A stretch of 64,000 nucleotides of DNA, from contig NZ_BJZT01000005.1 in assembly GCF_007992175.1 (NCBI RefSeq), forward strand, positions 219,976 to 283,975, written 5' to 3'. Source of the DNA: Methylobacterium haplocladii. Lineage in GTDB: Bacteria; Pseudomonadota; Alphaproteobacteria; Rhizobiales; Beijerinckiaceae. Both the position numbers and the translations under genes were made by a program. The notes under the pieces are model-generated. The model ran no database searches, was not told where the DNA came from, and saw only the letters and a list, made by a program, of their open reading frames with translations. Below, in pieces: positions 23,729 through 35,050 of this stretch (position 1 is the stretch's first letter; each line of letters starts with the position of its first letter).

Positions 23729-25426
23729 ATGACCGCCCCGCTCGCCCTCGATCCCGACATCCTCGACGCCGCCGCCACGGCCGCCGCATGGCCCTTCGAG
23801 GAGGCGCGCAAGCTCGTGGCGCGGCTGGAGCGCCGACCGAAGCACGAAGTGCTGTTCGAGACCGGCTACGGCCCCTCGGGCCTGCCGCATATCGGCACGT
23901 TCGGAGAAGTCGCCCGGACTTCGATGGTGCGCCACGCCTTCCGGGTGCTGACCAACGACAGCGTGCCGACGCGGCTGATCGCGTTTTCGGACGACATGGA
24001 CGGCCTGCGGAAGGTGCCGACCAACGTGCCGAACCAGAACCTGCTGGCCGGCGCCCTGAACCTTCCGCTGACCCAGGTGCCCGACCCGTTCGGCACGCAT
24101 GACAGCTTCGGCGCGCACAACAACGCCGAGCTGCGCCGCTTCCTCGACGCCTTCGGCTTCGACTACGAGTTCCGCTCGGCGACCGAATGCTACAAGGCCG
24201 GCATCTTCGACGACACGCTGCGTCTGGTCCTCGACCGCTACGACGCGCTGATGGCGATCATGCTGCCGTCGCTCAGGGCCGAGCGCTCGGCCTCCTATTC
24301 GCCGTTCCTGCCGATCCATCCGGTGACGGGTCACGTCATGCAGGTGTCGATCGACGAAGTGCGGCCGGCCTCCGGCACCATCGTCTGGCGCGATCCCGCC
24401 ACCGGCGAGGGCTACGAGACGCCCGTCACCGGCGGCCACGCCAAGCTGCAATGGAAGCCCGATTGGGCGATGCGCTGGGTGGCTTTGGGCATCGACTACG
24501 AGATGGCCGGCAAGGACCTGATCGATTCCGTCAAGCTGTCGGGGCGGATCGCCCAGGCGCTCGGCGCCGAGCCGCCGGAAGGCTTCAACTACGAGCTGTT
24601 CCTCGACGAAAACGGCCAGAAGATCTCGAAGTCGAAGGGCAACGGCCTGACCATCGACGAATGGCTCGCCTACGGCACCCCGGATTCGCTCTCGCTGTTT
24701 ATGTACACCAAGCCGCGCGAGGCCAAGCGCCTGTTCTTCGACGTGATCCCGCGCAACGTCGACGAGTACGACAACTTTCTCGGGCGCTATCCCAAGCAGG
24801 ACGCGAAGCTCCGCCTCGGCAACCCGGTCTGGCACCTGCATGCCGGCGCGCCGCCGGAACCGGAGGCGATCGACGCCTCCGGCACGACGATCAGCTTCGC
24901 CATGCTGCTCAATCTCGTGGCGGTGGCCAACGCCGAGACGCCCGACGTGCTCTGGGGCTTCATCCGCCGCTACGCGCCCGATGTCGGCCCGCAGACGCAT
25001 CCCCGGCTCGCGGCGCTCGTCGACCGCGCGCTCGCCTATTATCGGGACTTCGTGCGGCCGCAGAAGCAATACCGGGCGCCGACCGCCGAGGAAGCCGCGG
25101 CCTTGCGCGATCTCTCGGATACGCTCGACGGCCACGATGGCTCCGCCGATCCGGAGGCGCTACAGGCGGTGGTCTACGAGGTCGGTCGCCGGCATTTCCC
25201 CGACCTGTCCGGCAAGGCCAAGAGCCCGGACGGGCGCCCCGGCGTCGCGAAGACCTGGTTCGCCTCGATCTACACCGTGCTGTTCGGCGAGGCGCAGGGG
25301 CCGCGCTTCGGCTCGTTCATCGCGCTCTATGGCGTGCCGGAGACGCGGGCATTGATCGGCAAGGCGCTCGACGGCGACCTCGCCGCCGAACATGCGGCCT
25401 TCCTCGAAGCCCGCAAGGCGGCCTGA
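23729..25426 (+). CDS. lysS: Lysyl-tRNA synthetase, class I
   Basis: This 565-residue enzyme charges tRNA-Lys. It is the class I, archaeal-type form: a Rossmann fold with HIGH-like LPHIGTFGE near residue 50 and KMSKS-like [10 protein letters not shown] near residue 305, and none of the class II motifs. Class I LysRS occurs in archaea and many alphaproteobacteria. The ATG at 23729 is preferred; the frame also has an upstream TTG at 23660 inside tandem repeats. Its 3' end overlaps the opposing histidine kinase gene by 100 bases. Confidence 0.93.
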   Translation: MTAPLALDPDILDAAATAAAWPFEEARKLVARLERRPKHEVLFETGYGPSGLPHIGTFGEVARTSMVRHAFRVLTNDSVPTRLIAFSDDMDGLRKVPTNVPNQNLLAGALNLPLTQVPDPFGTHDSFGAHNNAELRRFLDAFGFDYEFRSATECYKAGIFDDTLRLVLDRYDALMAIMLPSLRAERSASYSPFLPIHPVTGHVMQVSIDEVRPASGTIVWRDPATGEGYETPVTGGHAKLQWKPDWAMRWVALGIDYEMAGKDLIDSVKLSGRIAQALGAEPPEGFNYELFLDENGQKISKSKGNGLTIDEWLAYGTPDSLSLFMYTKPREAKRLFFDVIPRNVDEYDNFLGRYPKQDAKLRLGNPVWHLHAGAPPEPEAIDASGTTISFAMLLNLVAVANAETPDVLWGFIRRYAPDVGPQTHPRLAALVDRALAYYRDFVRPQKQYRAPTAEEAAALRDLSDTLDGHDGSADPEALQAVVYEVGRRHFPDLSGKAKSPDGRPGVAKTWFASIYTVLFGEAQGPRFGSFIALYGVPETRALIGKALDGDLAAEHAAFLEARKAA

Positions 25427-26226
25427 GGTCCGCGGCCCATCGGCTGCACCAGCGCGTTTATCCGGCAGACCATGCCACCGGGCTCCGGCCGCCATTCGAC
25501 CTCGCCGCCGAAGGCATCGGCCAGCGACCGCTCGATCAACCGCGAGCCGAAGCCGCGGCGGGTCGGAGGGGCGACGTTCGGCCCGTCATGCTCGCTCCAG
25601 CGCAGGGCGAACCGGCGCCGGCCCTGGTCGCGATAGGTCCGCCACGCCACCTCGACGCGCCCGCGTTCGACCGAGAGGGCACCATACTTCACCGCGTTGG
25701 TGGCGAGTTCGTGCAGCGCCATGGAAAGCGCGAGCGCCTGACCCGGCCCGAGGCGGACCGCCGGTCCGGCCAGGTGGACGCGATCGGGCTCGCCGCCGAG
25801 ATGCGGGGTCAAGGCGGTCTCGACGATCCTGGCGACGCCGGCACCGGCATGGCGTTCCTCGATCAGCAAACCCTGGGTCTGTCCGAGAGCCACGATGCGT
25901 GCCGTCAGGCTCTCGCGGGCCTCCTCCGCACAGACGGGCTCGCGCAGCACCTGGCGGACCATCGCCTGAACCAGGGCGAGCGAGTTCTTCAGGCGATGCG
26001 CCAACTCGTTCACCATCAGGCGCTGCTGCGTGTAGCGGGCGAGGAGGACGGCGTGCGCCTGTTCGGAGACCTGAAGCCGCGTCCGAAGCGCCGCAAGATC
26101 CCGCTCGAGGCCGGCGGCCCGCGGATCGCCCCGCGTCGACGCCAGATCGACGAGAACGCCGTCGGCGTTCCCTCCGGCGTTCGAGGGAGCACGCGCGAAC
26201 ACGACCTTGTCGAGTCGATCGGTCAT
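25327..26226 (-). CDS. HWE-family sensor histidine kinase
   Basis: This 299-residue cytoplasmic kinase has a short N-terminal coiled segment and the HWE phosphoacceptor region ([20 protein letters not shown], with the histidine in ELAHRLKN). Its ATPase domain shows the family signature [20 protein letters not shown] and the later [13 protein letters not shown]. No PAS, GAF or membrane sensor domain is present, so input must come from a partner protein. The ATG at 26226 is preferred to the longer frame. The last 34 residues lie opposite the lysS end and may be a non-essential extension. No response regulator gene is adjacent. Confidence 0.88.
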   Translation of the reverse strand: MTDRLDKVVFARAPSNAGGNADGVLVDLASTRGDPRAAGLERDLAALRTRLQVSEQAHAVLLARYTQQRLMVNELAHRLKNSLALVQAMVRQVLREPVCAEEARESLTARIVALGQTQGLLIEERHAGAGVARIVETALTPHLGGEPDRVHLAGPAVRLGPGQALALSMALHELATNAVKYGALSVERGRVEVAWRTYRDQGRRRFALRWSEHDGPNVAPPTRRGFGSRLIERSLADAFGGEVEWRPEPGGMVCRINALVQPMGRGPQAALRASRKAACSAARSPSSALPINARVSGTP

Positions 26227-27024
26227 GACGGATTTCAAGCGTAAGCCGTATCGGATCGAAGGCTCCGGAGAGCAGGACACGCGACGGCAAGGAACACCGA
26301 ATGAACGTTCGATGATCAATACATCAATGCGCGTATGCAACAATCGCCGCGCGGAAAAATGTTTTCGTTAGAATTCGAGCCGCCGATGAAGCGCGCCGAT
26401 CTCGGGAATTCTCTCGTGGCCACGCGGAGGCGATCTGCATTCGAGCCGACCGGTGCGGGGTCCGGTCGAGACCTGCGCCATGCGGATGCCGCCGGCACAG
26501 GCCACGAGGTTCCGGGCCGAGACGATCCGTCCGCGCAGGAGCGGGCCCGGCCAGCGGCGGGGGGAAAGCATCGAACCAGGGCACGTGGCCCAGGCGGAAC
26601 GGGTCCAGAGAGGGCGGCTGCGACGAGTACCGGTGGTCGGCAACGCACGTCAGGCACAACTCCCCAGTCGAAGGGAATAAAAGCATAGTATCGTCGCACT
26701 GTCAAGGGTCGTCACGCGCGTACGGAAGCGCGACGTTTCGTGGTCGGGCCGGTCCATGGGACGCCCTGGGACAGGCGGGACAACCGTCCCAATCGTTCGT
26801 CGATCCGAACGCCGGGCGGCCGTCATGTCTCTCACCAGACTCCCGCTGCGCCAGGGTGGCCGGATTCGAGACGCACCGGCGTCGGCTCGCCGACGAAGGC
26901 CTCGACACCTTCCCCGATCGACGCCTGCGTCGCGGAGCGCGTGCGGGGAGGACGGCGCGGTTTACAGCGGCCGGGGTCGCGGCTAACACCCGAGCCCACA
27001 CCTCACACCCGAGTTTCACACCAG
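26227..27024. other. 798-base gap without a convincing gene
   Basis: This interval separates the divergent histidine kinase and prfB starts. It has open frames on both strands, but their translations are rich in arginine, proline and glycine and overlap each other, with no recognisable domain. AT-rich stretches around 26290-26390 and 26660-26700 could hold promoters. I see no tRNA, small RNA or clear terminator. Confidence 0.6.
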
Positions 27025-28153
27025 ATGCGCGCCGAGATCGAGCAGGCCTCGGATGCCGCCAAGCAGTCTATAGGACTGCTGAGGAGGCATCTTTGACTGG
27101 GACACCGTCGACAAACGCCTCGCGGAACTGAACGCCGCTTCGGAGGATCCAGAGCTGTGGAACGACGCCGAAGCCGCGCAAAAAGTCATGCGCGAGCGCC
27201 AGCAGCTCGACGAGGCCGTCAACGCCATCCGTAAGCTCGAGCAGGATCTCGACGACGGAGCGATGCTGATCGAGCTCGGCGAGTCGGAGGGCGACGAGGC
27301 CTCGATCCGCGAGGGCGAGGCCACCATCAAGGCAGTGGAGAAGGAGGCGGCCGGCCGGCAGGTCGAGACCCTGCTTTCGGGCGAGGCCGACGCCTTCGAC
27401 ACCTATCTCGAGGTCCATGCCGGAGCAGGGGGCACCGAGAGCCAGGACTGGGCCAACATGCTGCAGCGCATGTACGGGCGCTGGGCCGAGCGCAAGAAGT
27501 TCAAGGTCGACATCGTCGAGATGACCGACGGCGAAGAGGCCGGGATCAAGGGCGCCACGCTCCTGATCAAGGGCCACAACGCCTATGGCCGGCTCAAGAC
27601 GGAGTCGGGCGTGCACCGGCTGGTGCGCATCTCGCCCTATGATTCCAACGCGCGCCGGCACACCAGCTTCGCCAGCGTCTGGGTCTATCCGGTGATCGAC
27701 GACCGGATCGAGATCGAGATCAAGGAATCCGATTGCCGCATCGACACTTACCGGTCGTCGGGCGCGGGCGGCCAGCACGTCAACACCACCGACTCGGCGG
27801 TGCGCATCACCCACAACCCCACCGGGATCGTGGTGGCGTGCCAGCAGGAGCGCTCGCAGCACAAGAACCGGGCGACCGCCTGGAACATGCTGCGCGCCCG
27901 CATGTACGAAGCCGAGCTGAAGAAGCGGGAAGAGAAGGCGAACGCGGAGGCGGCCTCCAAGACCGACATCGGCTGGGGGCACCAGATCCGTTCCTATGTG
28001 CTGCAGCCCTATCAGCTCGTGAAGGACCTGCGCACCGGCACCCAGTCGACCGACCCGGACGAGGTGCTCGACGGCGCCATCGACCCGTTCATCGAGGCGT
28101 CGCTGGCCCAGCGGCTCTACGGGGCGACGGAGAACGTCGAGGACATCGACTGA
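27025..28153 (+). CDS. prfB: Peptide chain release factor 2, with programmed +1 frameshift
   Basis: RF2 ends translation at UGA and UAA. The gene is read in two frames: 23 codons from ATG 27025 to CTT 27091, then a +1 slip at CTT-TGA-C, continuing from GAC 27095 to 28153 for about 375 residues in total. The peptidyl-hydrolysis motif GGQ is present ([10 protein letters not shown]). The stop-recognition loop reads [13 protein letters not shown], so the classical SPF tripeptide is SPY here. Low RF2 should favour slippage at the internal UGA, giving autoregulation. A simple gene caller would miss the first 23 codons and start at an internal ATG. Confidence 0.96.
27082..27097 (+). promoter_or_regulatory. 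RF2 programmed frameshift site
   Basis: An internal Shine-Dalgarno AGGAGG (27082-27087) lies three bases before the slippery CTT (27091-27093). This is followed by the in-frame stop TGA and C (27094-27097). It has the same arrangement as the well-studied Escherichia coli site AGGGGG-TAT-CTT-TGA-C. Confidence 0.96.
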
Positions 28154-28187
28154 TCGGTCTCGGCCCCTGCCGAGACCGGGCGAAGGC

Positions 28188-29513
28188 CTATCTCGGCAGG
28201 GCCAGCTTCTGCAGCTGAGCCTTCGACCACGCGAGCCAGGATCCCGTTCCCAGGCCGTCTACGCCCGGCGAGGTGTCCGCAACCTCTCCGCTGAGGCTGG
28301 CGCCGGCCCTCAGGAACCGCTCCGGGTCGACGGGCTGCCCATCGATCCGGACCTCGTAGTGCAGGTGGTTGCCGGTGGAGCGCCCCGTCGAACCGACGCG
28401 GCCGACGACGGCGCCGGCCTCGACCCGCTGCCCCGGCGCGACCGTGTAGCTCGCCAGATGCGCGTAGCGCGTGACGAAGCCCTGGCCGTGGTCGATCTCG
28501 ACCATGTTGCCGTAGCCGCCGCCGTATTCCGCCGCCGTGACCCGACCGGCCGCCGTCGCCCGGGCGGCGGTGCCGTGGTCGGCCCGCATGTCGAGCCCGG
28601 TATGCATGGCGAGCCCGCGGGTGAACGGATCGAAACGGGCGCCGAACTCGCTGGTGGTGACGGCGTCTTCGGCGAGCGGCCTGCGGAAGGGCAGGGCGGC
28701 CACGGTTCGGTTCAGACGCTCCGCATCGGCGGCCGCACGCTGCGCCTCGGCCAGCGCGAGATCGAAGGTATCGCCGCTCAGCGGAACCAGGGGGCCGCCG
28801 ATGCCGCGCTCGAACTTGTAGAAGCGGGCCGGATCGACGCCGGCCTGGAGGATCACGCCACGGAAGCGGTCGGCTTTGCGCACGGCCGTCGCGGCGATGC
28901 CGCCGAGCACCTGCGACTGCCGCTCGGCCAAACGGTCGAGCCGGGTTGCGAGACCGGCGATGTGACGATCGAGCCGGCGCTCCGGCGCCTCGGCGCGATC
29001 GCCTCCGCGCATACGCAGGTCGAAGGAGTCGGCGGGTTCGCCGGGTGTCGGGAAGGGCTTTTGCGGTTGCGCGGGGATCGGCTGAGCGCGCGGCGGGGCG
29101 GCCGGGATCGAGCCGGTCGTCTCGGGATCGCCGGCGCCGAGACCGGCGAGCAGTCCCTGGCGCTTCTCGATCAGCGCCTGCCGCTCGGTGAGCGCTGTGA
29201 GCCGGCCCTCGAAGCCCTCGCGGTTCCGCACCCTCTCGCTGTCGGAGCGCTCGACCTGGGTCTGCAGCGCGCCGACCTGCGCCTCGTAGGCCAGTTGCAC
29301 CGCCCGTACTTGGCCGAAGAAACGGCCGAGCATCTCGTCGTGAAACACGATGTAATAGCTGGTCGCGCCCGACCAGAGCGTGCTCGCGGCGAGCGCCATG
29401 GCCAGCACCGGCACGAGCCTGCTCCGGCGTGGGGGAACCGGACGGTCATCCCCGCGGCGGCGGCGCGGCGCGGCGTCGGCGGCCAGGACGTTCGATGGTG
29501 GGATGGGTCGCAT
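28188..29513 (-). CDS. M23-family peptidoglycan endopeptidase (membrane anchored)
   Basis: This 441-residue protein has an N-terminal membrane helix (about residues 32-56), a long periplasmic coiled-coil region ([13 protein letters not shown] onward) and a C-terminal LytM/M23 zinc peptidase domain. Metal ligands appear in [12 protein letters not shown] and NHLHYEV, with the supporting histidine in TRYAHLASY. It likely cleaves peptidoglycan cross-links, or acts as an amidase activator as EnvC/NlpD proteins do. Conserved HxH suggests it is catalytically competent. It converges on prfB from downstream. Confidence 0.9.
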   Translation of the reverse strand: MRPIPPSNVLAADAAPRRRRGDDRPVPPRRSRLVPVLAMALAASTLWSGATSYYIVFHDEMLGRFFGQVRAVQLAYEAQVGALQTQVERSDSERVRNREGFEGRLTALTERQALIEKRQGLLAGLGAGDPETTGSIPAAPPRAQPIPAQPQKPFPTPGEPADSFDLRMRGGDRAEAPERRLDRHIAGLATRLDRLAERQSQVLGGIAATAVRKADRFRGVILQAGVDPARFYKFERGIGGPLVPLSGDTFDLALAEAQRAAADAERLNRTVAALPFRRPLAEDAVTTSEFGARFDPFTRGLAMHTGLDMRADHGTAARATAAGRVTAAEYGGGYGNMVEIDHGQGFVTRYAHLASYTVAPGQRVEAGAVVGRVGSTGRSTGNHLHYEVRIDGQPVDPERFLRAGASLSGEVADTSPGVDGLGTGSWLAWSKAQLQKLALPR

Positions 29514-29597
29514 TCAGGCCGAACCGAAGAGCCGAGTGCGCCCACCACACAGCGTCAAGGTTAACGAAGCGAAAAAGCGCCCGCCCCGCCCGTCGCA

Positions 29598-30068
29598 TCA
29601 GCCGAGCGCGCGGGCCGCCTCCAGCACCTCCTCGGCATGGCCCGGCACCTTCACCTTCGGCCAGATCCGGGCGATCCTCCCCTCACCGTCGATCAGCATC
29701 GTGGTGCGCTCGACGCCCATGTACTTGCGCCCGTACATGCTCTTCTCGACCCAGACGCCGTAGGCTTCGAGCATCGCCTTGGCCTCGTCCGAGGCGAGGG
29801 GGAAGGTCAGCCCATACTTCGCGCGGAACTTGTCGTGGCTCTTCACCGAATCGGGGGAGACGCCGACCACCGTGGCACCCGCCGCCGCGAAGGCGTCGGC
29901 GAGGGCGTTGAAGCCCTGCGCCTCCAGAGTGCAGCCGCTGGTGTCGTCTTTCGGATAGAAATACAGTACCACCTTGCCGCCTTTGAGCCCATCGAGCGCG
30001 ATCGTCTCGCCTCCTGCGCCGGCTAAGCTGAAATCCGGGGCGGTTTGACCCTGTTCGAGAGGCATCAT
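29598..30068 (-). CDS. bcp: Peroxiredoxin of the BCP/PrxQ type, lacking the usual resolving cysteine
   Basis: This 156-residue thiol peroxidase reduces hydroperoxides. The peroxidatic site is KDDTSGCTLEAQGF with C46. BCP/PrxQ proteins commonly have a second cysteine five residues later, but here that position is Q51 and no other cysteine exists. It should therefore work as a 1-Cys enzyme needing an external thiol. The start is the first of two ATGs at 30068 and 30065, behind a strong AGGAAGG. It is divergent from the YhdP-like gene. Confidence 0.9.
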   Translation of the reverse strand: MMPLEQGQTAPDFSLAGAGGETIALDGLKGGKVVLYFYPKDDTSGCTLEAQGFNALADAFAAAGATVVGVSPDSVKSHDKFRAKYGLTFPLASDEAKAMLEAYGVWVEKSMYGRKYMGVERTTMLIDGEGRIARIWPKVKVPGHAEEVLEAARALG

Positions 30069-30207
30069 GCCTTCCTTTCGGCTGATTGATGGTGTGCCTC
30101 GGAACCGCGCCTCACAGTTGTGGCGCGCCACGCCGACAGACGCGACAGACCCAGGCCCGCCACCCGATTAGCCCGGGCGTGTGGGCCGATCCAGCGGCGA
30201 AGGATGA

Positions 30208-33200
30208 ATGGACCAGGAAACGGCCCACTCGCTCCTCAAGGAGGCGGTGACCGGCGAGGCTGCGCCGCGGCGTAAGCCGTCGAAGCCGCCGCGCAGGGTG
30301 CGCGGCCGTGTCCGCCGTTCCTGTTTCTGGACCGCGTTCGCACTGGTCCTCGTGCTCGGGCTCGGTGGCGGCCTCGCCGTGTACCGCCTGTCGCAGGGGC
30401 CGTTGCGGATCGACGGCATGTCCGAGCGGGTCGCCGCCGGCCTCGCCGGCAGCATCGGACCCGGCTGGCGGGTCGATCTCAGGGACAGCGCGCTGGAGCT
30501 CGATTCCGAGAACTCACTGGCCTTGCGCGTCGCCGGGCTCGACGTGTTCAACCCGGAGGGCGCGCTGGTCGTGCGGGCGCCGCTCGCAGTCGTCAGCATC
30601 GACACCTGGGGCCTGCTGCGCCTCTCGGTGCAGCCGCGCTCCATCGAATTCCGCGACCTCAGCATGACGGCGCTCGTCCACGGCGACGGCTCGATCGCCT
30701 TCGCCGCCTCCTCGCCCTCCCAGGAGGGCGCGGCCAAGCCCCATACCCTGCCGAGCGTCGACGGCGCCCGCGGCACCGTCTCGCCGCTCTCGGCCGCCGT
30801 CGCATCGATCTTCGGCGTCGTGCTCGACTCGGCCGGCGTCGTCGGCGCCCTCGACAGGGCTCGCATCACCAACGGCCGCCTGACCCTCATCGACGACGCG
30901 GCCCGCGAGCGCGCGGTGTTCGAGCGCGTCAACGGCCTGTTCCGGCGCGACGCCGTGCGCGACGCCCGCATCTTCGAGCTGCGCATCGACGGCCCGCACG
31001 GCGAATGGCGCTTCGGCGGTGACCTGCATGAAGAGGGCGGCGGCAAGCGCACCGGCACCATCACCCTCGACGACCTGCCGGTCACAGACATGCTGTTGCT
31101 CGGCGGCCTCTCGAAGCTGCCCGTCGAGACCGACCTGAAGCTCTCGGCCTCCGCCGACGTCGCGATCGATCGGGGGCGGATCGAGACCATGAAGGCCGGG
31201 ATCCGCTCCAGCGCCGGCAACCTCCTCATCGAGGAGAAGGACTTCAACCCGGTCACCATCGAGACGCTGAACGCTGCGGTGAGCTGGGACGAGGCACGCC
31301 GCGCCCTCAAGCTCGATTCCCTGGTCTATGACGGGGCCGGAAACAGCGCACGCCTGGAGGGCGCCTTCGCCCAGAGCCCGACGGGCTCGGGCAGCGACTG
31401 GACCTTCCGCTTCGGCGGCCGCGACGCGGTGATGCGTGGCGCCACTGCGGCCGATCCTCCCGTGAAGATCGCCGAGATCGATGGCCAGCTCACCGGCCGG
31501 GCCGGCGGCATCAGCATCGACAGCTTCACACTGAAGGGCGAGGGGCTCAACGGCCGCGTCGCCGGCACCATCGGCACCAGCGCCGACGATGACGGCGTGA
31601 CCCTGCGCATCACGGCCGCCGACACGGAGGGACGGCTCGCCCTGCGGCTCTGGCCGGAGCACATCGCGCCGGGCGTCCGCAACTACCTCGTCGACTACCT
31701 GCGCGGCGGCAAGGTCGACACCACCGACATCGTCATCGACATGAGCGGGGCCGAGGTCGCGGCGGCGACGAAGGGCGACCCGATGCCCGACCAGGCGCTG
31801 CACATCGCCTTCGCCGTGTCGCAGGCGGGTCTGACCGTATCGAAGGATGCGCCTCCGCTGAGCCACGGCAAGGTCACCGGCACCATTACCGGCCGCACCA
31901 CGACGATCGTAGGCGCCACCGCCGACATCCGCATGGCCGACAACCGAGCCCTCGGTATCAGCGACGGGTCGTTCCAGATCCGCGATCCCCAGCCGGGCAA
32001 GATCATCGCCCAGATCGGCCTACGCCTCGGCGGGGGTGCCGACGCGGTCGCGGCCCTGCTCCAGACCAAGATGTTCAAGGGTCTCACGGGCACCGAGATC
32101 GACCCGGCCACGGTGAAGGGCCACGCGGACCTGCGCATCGATTTTCCATTGAACCTCAAGCACGTGCCGGACCTTGCGGAGATCCCGATCACGCTCAGCG
32201 GAGCCCTGTCCGACCTCTTCGTCGACAGGGCCTTCGGCAAAGAGCGCTTCGAGGCCGGACACTTCGCCCTGAACTACGACCGCAGTGGCTTCGTCATGAA
32301 GGGCGATGGCCGGGTGCTCGGCGCGCCCGTCACGATCGACCTGAAGCAGCCGAAGCCCGGCGCACCCGGCGAGGCGCTGGTGACCCTCGTCCTCGACGAG
32401 AGCTTTCGCGCCAAGAAGGGATTGCCCGTGGCGCCGCAGCTGACCGGGTCGATTCCCGCGCGGATCACGGTGCCGATCGGCCGCCCCGGCCCCGGCAAGC
32501 CGCCGATCCGGATCGAGGCCGATCTCGCGAAGGCCGGCATCGACGGCGTGCTGCCCGGCTGGTCGAAGGCCTCGGGAAAGCCGGGAAAGCTCGCCTTCAC
32601 CCTGGTCGAGACCGCCTCGGGCGGCTCGGAGCTGCGCGAAATCGCCCTCGACGCCGCGCCGGTGCTGGCGCGCGGCAGCGCCGCGATCACCGCGGAGGGC
32701 GGCTTCGACCGGGCCGACATCACCAGCCTCAAGCTCTCGCCGGGCGACGACATGCGCGTCTCGGTCGACCGCACCGGCGGCCTCTACAAGGTCTCGGTGA
32801 AGGGCGCGGTGGCCGATGCCCGCCCCTTCCTCAAGGCGCTGACGAGCTCGGACTCGAAGAAGGGCAAGGACAAGGACGGCAAGGACGTCGAGGCCGACAT
32901 CGCCCTCAACATCCTCACCGGCTTCAACGGCGAGGCGCTGACGGGCGCGAACCTCAAGTTGACGATGCGCGACGGCGACGTTCGCAGCGCGCAGATCAAG
33001 GGCCGTTTCGGCAACGCCCCCCTGACCGCGACGATCCGGCCGGAGCGCGGCCAGCCGCTGCTCGCCCTCGATTCCGACGATTCCGGCGCGACGCTGCGCT
33101 TCTTCGACGTCTACAAGCGGATGTATGGCGGCAAGCTCGACCTCGACCTGTTCCTGAACGACGGGCCGCAGGCGGGCGTCGTGAAAATTACGAACTTCGT

Positions 33201-33687
33201 CCTGCGCGACGAGCCGGCCCTGTCGCGGATCATGGCCTCCGGGCCGGCGGCGGGCGATGCCGTCGATGCGCGCGGCCGCCGCGTGGCCGCCGCCAACGAC
33301 GTCGGCTTCGACCGCATGCGCGCGAATTTTTCGCGCAGCGGCGCCCGAGTGAGCTTCCGCGACGCGGCGATCTCGAACGCGGCGATGGGCTTCACCATGG
33401 GCGGCTGGCTCGACACCGCCAAGGAGCGCACCCAGATCGACGGCACCTTCGTGCCGCTCTACGCCCTGAACAACGTGGTGGCGCAGATTCCCGTGGTCGG
33501 CCCACTGCTCGGCGGAGACCGCAACGAGGGCCTGTTCGGCGTGAACTTCGCCGTGTCGGGTCCGATCGCCAAGCCGACGGTCAGCGTGAACCCCCTCTCG
33601 GCCGTCGCGCCGGGCTTCCTGCGCCAGCTCTTCGGAGCAGGTGGCGGTGGCGGCGAGGCTTCCGCCAACGGTCAGCCGGAGCGCTGA
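30208..33687 (+). CDS. YhdP/AsmA-like envelope protein (DUF3971)
   Basis: This 1,159-residue protein has a basic N-terminus, one membrane helix (about residues 32-54) and a very long beta-rich periplasmic region of AsmA-like type. It ends with an AsmA-like C-terminal segment (KPTVSVNPLSAVAPGFLRQLF) and a glycine-rich tail. Family members such as YhdP, TamB and YdbH form bridges that carry phospholipids to the outer membrane. The ending sequence, VSVNPLSxxxPGxLRxxF, is typical of the DUF3971/YhdP group. It stands alone between bcp and tyrS. Confidence 0.88.
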   Translation: MDQETAHSLLKEAVTGEAAPRRKPSKPPRRVRGRVRRSCFWTAFALVLVLGLGGGLAVYRLSQGPLRIDGMSERVAAGLAGSIGPGWRVDLRDSALELDSENSLALRVAGLDVFNPEGALVVRAPLAVVSIDTWGLLRLSVQPRSIEFRDLSMTALVHGDGSIAFAASSPSQEGAAKPHTLPSVDGARGTVSPLSAAVASIFGVVLDSAGVVGALDRARITNGRLTLIDDAARERAVFERVNGLFRRDAVRDARIFELRIDGPHGEWRFGGDLHEEGGGKRTGTITLDDLPVTDMLLLGGLSKLPVETDLKLSASADVAIDRGRIETMKAGIRSSAGNLLIEEKDFNPVTIETLNAAVSWDEARRALKLDSLVYDGAGNSARLEGAFAQSPTGSGSDWTFRFGGRDAVMRGATAADPPVKIAEIDGQLTGRAGGISIDSFTLKGEGLNGRVAGTIGTSADDDGVTLRITAADTEGRLALRLWPEHIAPGVRNYLVDYLRGGKVDTTDIVIDMSGAEVAAATKGDPMPDQALHIAFAVSQAGLTVSKDAPPLSHGKVTGTITGRTTTIVGATADIRMADNRALGISDGSFQIRDPQPGKIIAQIGLRLGGGADAVAALLQTKMFKGLTGTEIDPATVKGHADLRIDFPLNLKHVPDLAEIPITLSGALSDLFVDRAFGKERFEAGHFALNYDRSGFVMKGDGRVLGAPVTIDLKQPKPGAPGEALVTLVLDESFRAKKGLPVAPQLTGSIPARITVPIGRPGPGKPPIRIEADLAKAGIDGVLPGWSKASGKPGKLAFTLVETASGGSELREIALDAAPVLARGSAAITAEGGFDRADITSLKLSPGDDMRVSVDRTGGLYKVSVKGAVADARPFLKALTSSDSKKGKDKDGKDVEADIALNILTGFNGEALTGANLKLTMRDGDVRSAQIKGRFGNAPLTATIRPERGQPLLALDSDDSGATLRFFDVYKRMYGGKLDLDLFLNDGPQAGVVKITNFVLRDEPALSRIMASGPAAGDAVDARGRRVAAANDVGFDRMRANFSRSGARVSFRDAAISNAAMGFTMGGWLDTAKERTQIDGTFVPLYALNNVVAQIPVVGPLLGGDRNEGLFGVNFAVSGPIAKPTVSVNPLSAVAPGFLRQLFGAGGGGGEASANGQPER

Positions 33688-33775
33688 CGCGAACGGTGCC
33701 GAATCATTTCCGTCGTTGCGAGCGCGGCCCTGGGTTGCTTCGCCTACGGCTCGCAACGCCGATGCCGGAATCGCA

Positions 33776-35050
33776 TCACCCCTTGCGCAGCAGCACGTGC
33801 TTCTTCTTGCCGAAGGACAGCTTGATCACCCCGTCCTTCATGTCGCCGCTGCGCAGCACGGAGCGCTCATCGCTGACCTGGACGTCGTTGACGCGCAGGC
33901 CGCCGCTCTTCACCTGCCGCCGCGCCTCGCTGGTGGAGGGTAGCAGCCGCGCGTATTCGGGTCCGAAGGCGGTGAGCACGCCGATGCCGGCATCGAGCAG
34001 GTCGGCCGAGACCATGACGGTGGGCAGATCCGCCGCGACGGTGCCCTCGACGAAAGTCTTGCGCGCGGTTTCGGCGGCGGCCTCGGCCGCCTCGCGACCA
34101 TGCATGAGGGCCGTCGCCTCCGTGGCGAGCGTCTTCTTGGCCTCGTTGATCTCGGCGCCACCGAGCGCTTCGAGCCGGGCGATCTCGTCCATGGGAAGCA
34201 GGGTGAACAGCTTGAGGAAGCGGCCGACATCGGCGTCCTCGGTGTTCCGCCAGAACTGCCAGTAATCGTAAGGGCTCAGCATGCCCGCATCGAGCCAGAC
34301 GGCGCCGGCGGCGGTCTTGCCCATCTTGGCGCCGGACGCCGTGGTGAGCAGGGGACAGGTCAGGCCATAGAGCTGGGGCGTGCCCATGCGCCGGCCGAGA
34401 TCGAGCCCCATGACGATGTTGCCCCACTGGTCCGAGCCGCCCATCTGGGCGACGCAGCCGTAGCGCCGGTTCAGCTCGACGAAGTCGTAGGACTGGAGGA
34501 TCATGTAGTTGAACTCCAGGAACGAGAGCTCCTGATCGCGCTCCAGCCGCATCCGCACGCTGTCCATCGACAGCATCCGGTTCACCGAGAAGTGGCGGCC
34601 GATATCGCGCAGCATCTCGATGTAGTTGAGCTTCGTCAGCCACTCGGCGTTGTCGACCATCAGCGCCTCGGTCGTGCCCTCACCGAAGGTCAGGAACTTG
34701 GCGAAGGTCTTGCCGATGCCGAGCTTGTTCGACTCGATCTGCTCGAGCGTCAGGATCTTTCGGGTCTCGTCGCGGCCCGAGGGGTCGCCGACCCGGGTGG
34801 TGCCGCCGCCCATCAGGGCGATCGGCTTGCCGGCTTTCGTAGCCTGCAGCCAATGCAGCATCATGATCGAGAGCAGGTGGCCGATATGGAGCGAGGCCGC
34901 CGTGCAGTCGTAGCCGACATAGGTGGTCAGCCGGCCCTCCAGCGCCGCCGTGTCGATGCCTTCGAGATCGGAGGTCTGATGGATGTAGCCGCGCTCGGTC
35001 AGCACCCGCAGGAAATCGGATTTCGGCGCGAAGGGCTCGGCGGCGGTCAT
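33776..35050 (-). CDS. tyrS: Tyrosyl-tRNA synthetase
   Basis: This 424-residue class I enzyme charges tRNA-Tyr. The HIGH motif is [13 protein letters not shown] near residue 57 and the KMSKS equivalent is AKMGKTAAG near residue 248. The C-terminal S4 RNA-binding domain is visible ([20 protein letters not shown]). Length and motif spacing are normal for the bacterial TyrRS. It is divergent from anmK and overlaps nothing. Confidence 0.95.
   Translation of the reverse strand: MTAAEPFAPKSDFLRVLTERGYIHQTSDLEGIDTAALEGRLTTYVGYDCTAASLHIGHLLSIMMLHWLQATKAGKPIALMGGGTTRVGDPSGRDETRKILTLEQIESNKLGIGKTFAKFLTFGEGTTEALMVDNAEWLTKLNYIEMLRDIGRHFSVNRMLSMDSVRMRLERDQELSFLEFNYMILQSYDFVELNRRYGCVAQMGGSDQWGNIVMGLDLGRRMGTPQLYGLTCPLLTTASGAKMGKTAAGAVWLDAGMLSPYDYWQFWRNTEDADVGRFLKLFTLLPMDEIARLEALGGAEINEAKKTLATEATALMHGREAAEAAAETARKTFVEGTVAADLPTVMVSADLLDAGIGVLTAFGPEYARLLPSTSEARRQVKSGGLRVNDVQVSDERSVLRSGDMKDGVIKLSFGKKKHVLLRKG

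Noticed and set aside
26316..26705. Overlapping frames of about 100 codons on both strands upstream of prfB
   Set aside because: Composition is low-complexity (R, P, G, S), frames conflict and no motif is visible.
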